Source: Citrobacter sp. (lineage in GTDB: Bacteria; Pseudomonadota; Gammaproteobacteria; Enterobacterales; Enterobacteriaceae). From it: a stretch of DNA of 6,116 bases. Under the pieces are notes generated by a model. That model was not told the origin of the DNA, did not search any database, and saw only the letters and a list, made by a program, of their open reading frames with translations. The stretch spans positions 1-6,116 of the forward strand of contig DXKH01000061.1 in assembly GCA_019415335.1 (NCBI GenBank). The letters run 5' to 3'. A program made the translations under genes and the position numbers. Every line of letters begins with the position of its first letter. The stretch's first letter is position 1. Below are positions 5,996 to 6,116 of this stretch, one piece after another.

Positions 5996-6116
5996 ATGTC
6001 CTTAAAAGGTCTTCGCTTTACGCTGGAGGTTGACGGCCAGGAGCCGGACACCTTTGCAGTGGTGAATTTCAGGTTAATCCAGAACCAGTCTTATCCGTTT
6101 GTGATGAGTGTGGATG
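5996..6116 (+). CDS. vgrG: T6SS spike protein VgrG (TssI), N-terminal part (runs off right edge)
   Basis: The visible 40 codons begin MSLKGLRFTLEVDGQEPDTF and continue AVVNFRLIQNQSYPFVMSVD. This is the start of the gp27-like hub domain of VgrG ('..f.v..f...E.LS.pf.f.v'-type pattern). VgrG trimers cap the Hcp tube and carry effectors across the target membrane. AGGGAGG at 5984-5990 with 5 bases of spacing supports the ATG at 5996. Location after hcp in a T6SS locus strengthens the call. No convincing sigma70 promoter was found between the hcp terminator and this start, so expression may depend on readthrough or on a promoter I cannot recognise. The C-terminus, where effector or adaptor domains would be, is not visible. 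Confidence 0.85.
   Translation, partial: MSLKGLRFTLEVDGQEPDTFAVVNFRLIQNQSYPFVMSVD

Overview
The window carries part of a type VI secretion system (T6SS) locus from a gammaproteobacterium, most likely a member of the Enterobacterales. The Hcp protein, with its MPTPCYISI start and GADDWRAPLEA end, is of the type common in enteric bacteria. Coding GC looks to be around 50 percent, and the ribosome binding sites and intrinsic terminator are enterobacterial in style. I cannot assign a genus from sequence alone.

Layout: on the minus strand, reading from about 4551 down to 1, lies a tightly packed operon of sheath and baseplate genes in the order tssB, tssC, tssE, tssF, tssG. tssG runs off the left edge after 100 codons. 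Gaps are 22, 4 and about 5 bases, and tssG overlaps the end of tssF by 37 bases. On the plus strand, diverging from this operon, come hcp (tube protein, complete) and the first 40 codons of vgrG (tssI, spike), which runs off the right edge. A strong intrinsic terminator and a possible 39-codon small ORF lie between hcp and vgrG.

The 705-base divergent region (4552-5256) is the least explained part. Its core (about 4681-4920) is only about 20 percent GC. It holds candidate promoters facing both ways, an exact IHF consensus match, a 27-base near-perfect palindrome whose arms resemble RcsAB boxes missing one base, and an 18-codon micro-ORF with a good ribosome binding site. The hcp leader can form two adjacent hairpins, and a GGA triplet in the second loop plus a second GGA in the Shine-Dalgarno suggest possible CsrA/RsmA control. 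All of these are readings of the sequence without experimental support.

Together, TssB and TssC build the contractile sheath, and TssE, TssF and TssG form the baseplate wedge on which it assembles. Hcp stacks as the inner tube and VgrG caps it. The membrane complex (TssJ, TssL, TssM), TssK, TssA, ClpV and any effector or immunity genes are not in this window. The system is a known type. What is new, if anything, lies in the regulatory DNA and small ORFs.
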